This document shows positions 62,740 to 64,000 of a DNA stretch of 64,000 nucleotides, piece by piece. Every line of letters starts with the position of its first letter. Positions within the stretch are counted from its first letter, which is position 1. The DNA comes from Bacteroidota bacterium (GTDB lineage: Bacteria; Bacteroidota; Bacteroidia; UKL13-3). The DNA lies in assembly GCA_013298895.1 (NCBI GenBank), contig JAAFJM010000004.1, forward strand, positions 62,001 to 126,000, in the 5' to 3' direction. Under the pieces are notes generated by a model. It searched no databases. It was not told the origin of the DNA and was given only the letters and a program-made list of their open reading frames with translations. Made by a program: the position numbers and the translations under genes.

Positions 62740-63840
62740 TCAATAAACTATAAATTTTTTACATGAAATATTTCCATTAAAGTTAGCTTTAATAATATAA
62801 ATACCATTTAATAATTGAGGAAGATTAAAGAATATTTCTTGAGGTAATAAAATATTATTATAGAGTAGTTCACCTTTTGAGTTATATATTGAAATTTCTG
62901 TTTCAGAAGACGTAGCATTAAAAACCAATTTTTTCCCTGAATTGTCCCAATATAATAGATTTGAAATTTTACTTGCTTTATCTCGTATCACAAGTGCAGT
63001 TGAGTATTCATAACTACCATTAAAATCTACTTGTTTTAACCTAAAGTACACATTGTTATTTGCTATATGATTGCAGATGAATGAGTAGTTTTTAATTGAG
63101 TTGGAATTATTTGAACCTTTAACTTTTCCAATATTCAACCATTTTTCACCGTCATCACTTTGCTCTATTTCAAAATGGCTATTATTAACTTCTGAAGCAG
63201 TTTTCCAATTCAGGTTAATTTTATCTCCCAATCTTTGTGCTGTAAAATCTAACCATTTAACAGGCATCACTGTAGCAGAAAAAGTTTTAGTATATGGCTG
63301 ATCTCCACTAGTTGAATTGTCGTTATCAGTTGAATTAATTGAAACATAAAATTTAACGGGTGTAGTACTTATTGTTGGCGGTGCTGTCCAGTCAAAAGTC
63401 CAAGTTTTTGTATTTGTAATAGCAGAAGTTCCACTTGAGGTATGCGCAACACATGAGCGACCTGGCAAATATCCATTGTGTTCTTGTACCTCAGTGTTTG
63501 AAGGAGAAACAGAGAAAGTGCCTAATGTTGGACTTGAGGCAGAAGCTGTAGCTGAAACAGCAGTTACTTGAAAGCCATATTTGGTACTACTTGGATCTGA
63601 AAATGTAAGAGTCATTGGATAGGTATTTCCTCCAATAAAACCACTAAACGGAACAGTTGTTGTTAAAGTTATATTATTCCAAACACTGCCACTAGTTATG
63701 GGCGAAGCATGACAATTTCCACAATTAGCTTCACCAGGAGCATCAGTATATCCTCCACCAGGAGAGGATGTATTTGTGAAAATATTTGAACTATAAAACA
63801 ATAAATAAACAAGCATTATTAGAGTAACTGTTTTTTTCAT
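62740..63840 (-). CDS. Choice-of-anchor (Reeler-like) secreted protein with T9SS sorting domain
   Basis: 366 residues. The start at 63840 (MKKTVTLIMLVYLLFYSS) gives a signal peptide. The N-terminal domain begins SSPGGGYTDAPGEANCGNCHAS, with a CGNCH motif, and continues in the style of the choice-of-anchor V/Reeler domain (GFQVTAVSATASASS, VQEHNGYLPGRSC). A fibronectin-like part (NLNWKTASEVNNSHFEIEQS, VYFRLKQVDFNGSYEYS) and a C-terminal sorting domain (LLYWDNSGKKLVFNA... KKFIVY) follow. The product should be secreted via T9SS. Confidence 0.85.
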   Translation of the reverse strand: MKKTVTLIMLVYLLFYSSNIFTNTSSPGGGYTDAPGEANCGNCHASPITSGSVWNNITLTTTVPFSGFIGGNTYPMTLTFSDPSSTKYGFQVTAVSATASASSPTLGTFSVSPSNTEVQEHNGYLPGRSCVAHTSSGTSAITNTKTWTFDWTAPPTISTTPVKFYVSINSTDNDNSTSGDQPYTKTFSATVMPVKWLDFTAQRLGDKINLNWKTASEVNNSHFEIEQSDDGEKWLNIGKVKGSNNSNSIKNYSFICNHIANNNVYFRLKQVDFNGSYEYSTALVIRDKASKISNLLYWDNSGKKLVFNATSSETEISIYNSKGELLYNNILLPQEIFFNLPQLLNGIYIIKANFNGNISCKKFIVY

Positions 63841-63890
63841 AAATAAATTATTAGGCATAACAAATATTGTGGTTTTATATTCAATAAAAC

Positions 63891-63926
63891 AAAAAAGCAG
63901 ACAAATTAATTCGTCTGCTTTTTTTT
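63891..63926 (-). terminator. Terminator at the end of a gene entering from the right edge
   Basis: AAAAAAGCAGAC and GTCTGCTTTTTTTT pair around an AT-rich loop. It lies between the secreted-protein gene and the right-hand gene, and would terminate the latter on the minus strand. Confidence 0.75.
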
Positions 63927-63930
63927 TCGA

Positions 63931-64000
63931 TTATAACTTACTAATAAATGTTTGCATTGTTTCTGTAACCTGAAGTATTTTTATACCAATCAGTATTAGA
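63931..64000 (-). CDS. 3' end of a gene cut by the right edge
   Basis: On the minus strand one frame ends ILQVTETMQTFISKL at a TAA (63931-63933), 5 bp before the terminator. A second frame ends SGYRNNANIY at TAG (63941-63943). The first fits the terminator spacing better, but 23 codons do not allow a call of product or even a certain frame. Confidence 0.35.
   Translation of the reverse strand, partial: LILIGIKILQVTETMQTFISKL

Overview
The window is a gene-dense, AT-rich stretch of a Bacteroidota chromosome. The phylum call rests on several independent signs: the gliding lipoprotein GldH, two secreted proteins with type IX secretion (T9SS) C-terminal sorting domains, RicT/PSP1 with a Cys-repeat N-terminus, a DUF2723/GT117 membrane glycosyltransferase, many lipoproteins with short signal peptides, and many promoters of the Bacteroidota type (TTG - about 19 nt - TAnnTTTG). 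Shine-Dalgarno sequences are nearly absent. The order or genus cannot be fixed from the sequence alone.

Layout. 1-5615, minus strand: a partial 3'-5' exonuclease, an AlkD-like protein, gldH-ricT-holB, and prfB with its programmed +1 frameshift. 6040-10780, plus strand: der, a small Ala-rich lipoprotein, rpmH-rnpA-yidD, ppa, and an ECF sigma/anti-sigma pair. 10884-12534, minus strand: a lipid-anchored truncated haemoglobin with a membrane partner, then a lipoprotein pseudogene with two in-frame stops. 12647-22573, mainly plus strand: DUF2071 plus a membrane HExxH protein, a TPP riboswitch controlling a TonB-dependent receptor, threonine aldolase, a WG-repeat protein, citrate synthase, a broken NAD kinase remnant (minus), tRNA-Leu(UAG) and trigger factor. 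22716-29827: gltX, a lipoprotein and a lone B12-binding subunit; then thioredoxin-like, hydrolase, hotdog thioesterase, isochorismate synthase, tadA and a receiver protein. 29872-34772, minus strand: the classic yceD-rpmF-plsX-fabH-accB-accC lipid cluster. 35070-38172, minus strand: rodA and PBP2.

38640-42182 is the accessory part. A 238-bp tandem repeat and a dispersed repeat of about 85 bp alternate with six small unknown genes. Each full copy of the short repeat carries a complete Bacteroidota-type promoter and, in several copies, a hairpin ending on a start codon. This is the most unusual feature of the window.

42250-64000: a DUF2723 protein; a five-gene envelope operon (YHS, CxxC thioredoxin-like with T9SS tag, DoxX, beta-barrel, YceI); a long plus-strand run (DinB, NRDE, ATP-grasp, LysE, Crp/Fnr regulator, histidine kinase); murQ; a CtpA-type protease; then a minus-strand housekeeping block (ABC exporter, gpsA, def, ruvX, purH) and a choice-of-anchor secreted protein with a T9SS tag. 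Several intergenic regions carry small palindromic repeats. All functional calls are from reading motifs in translated sequence; no database search was possible.
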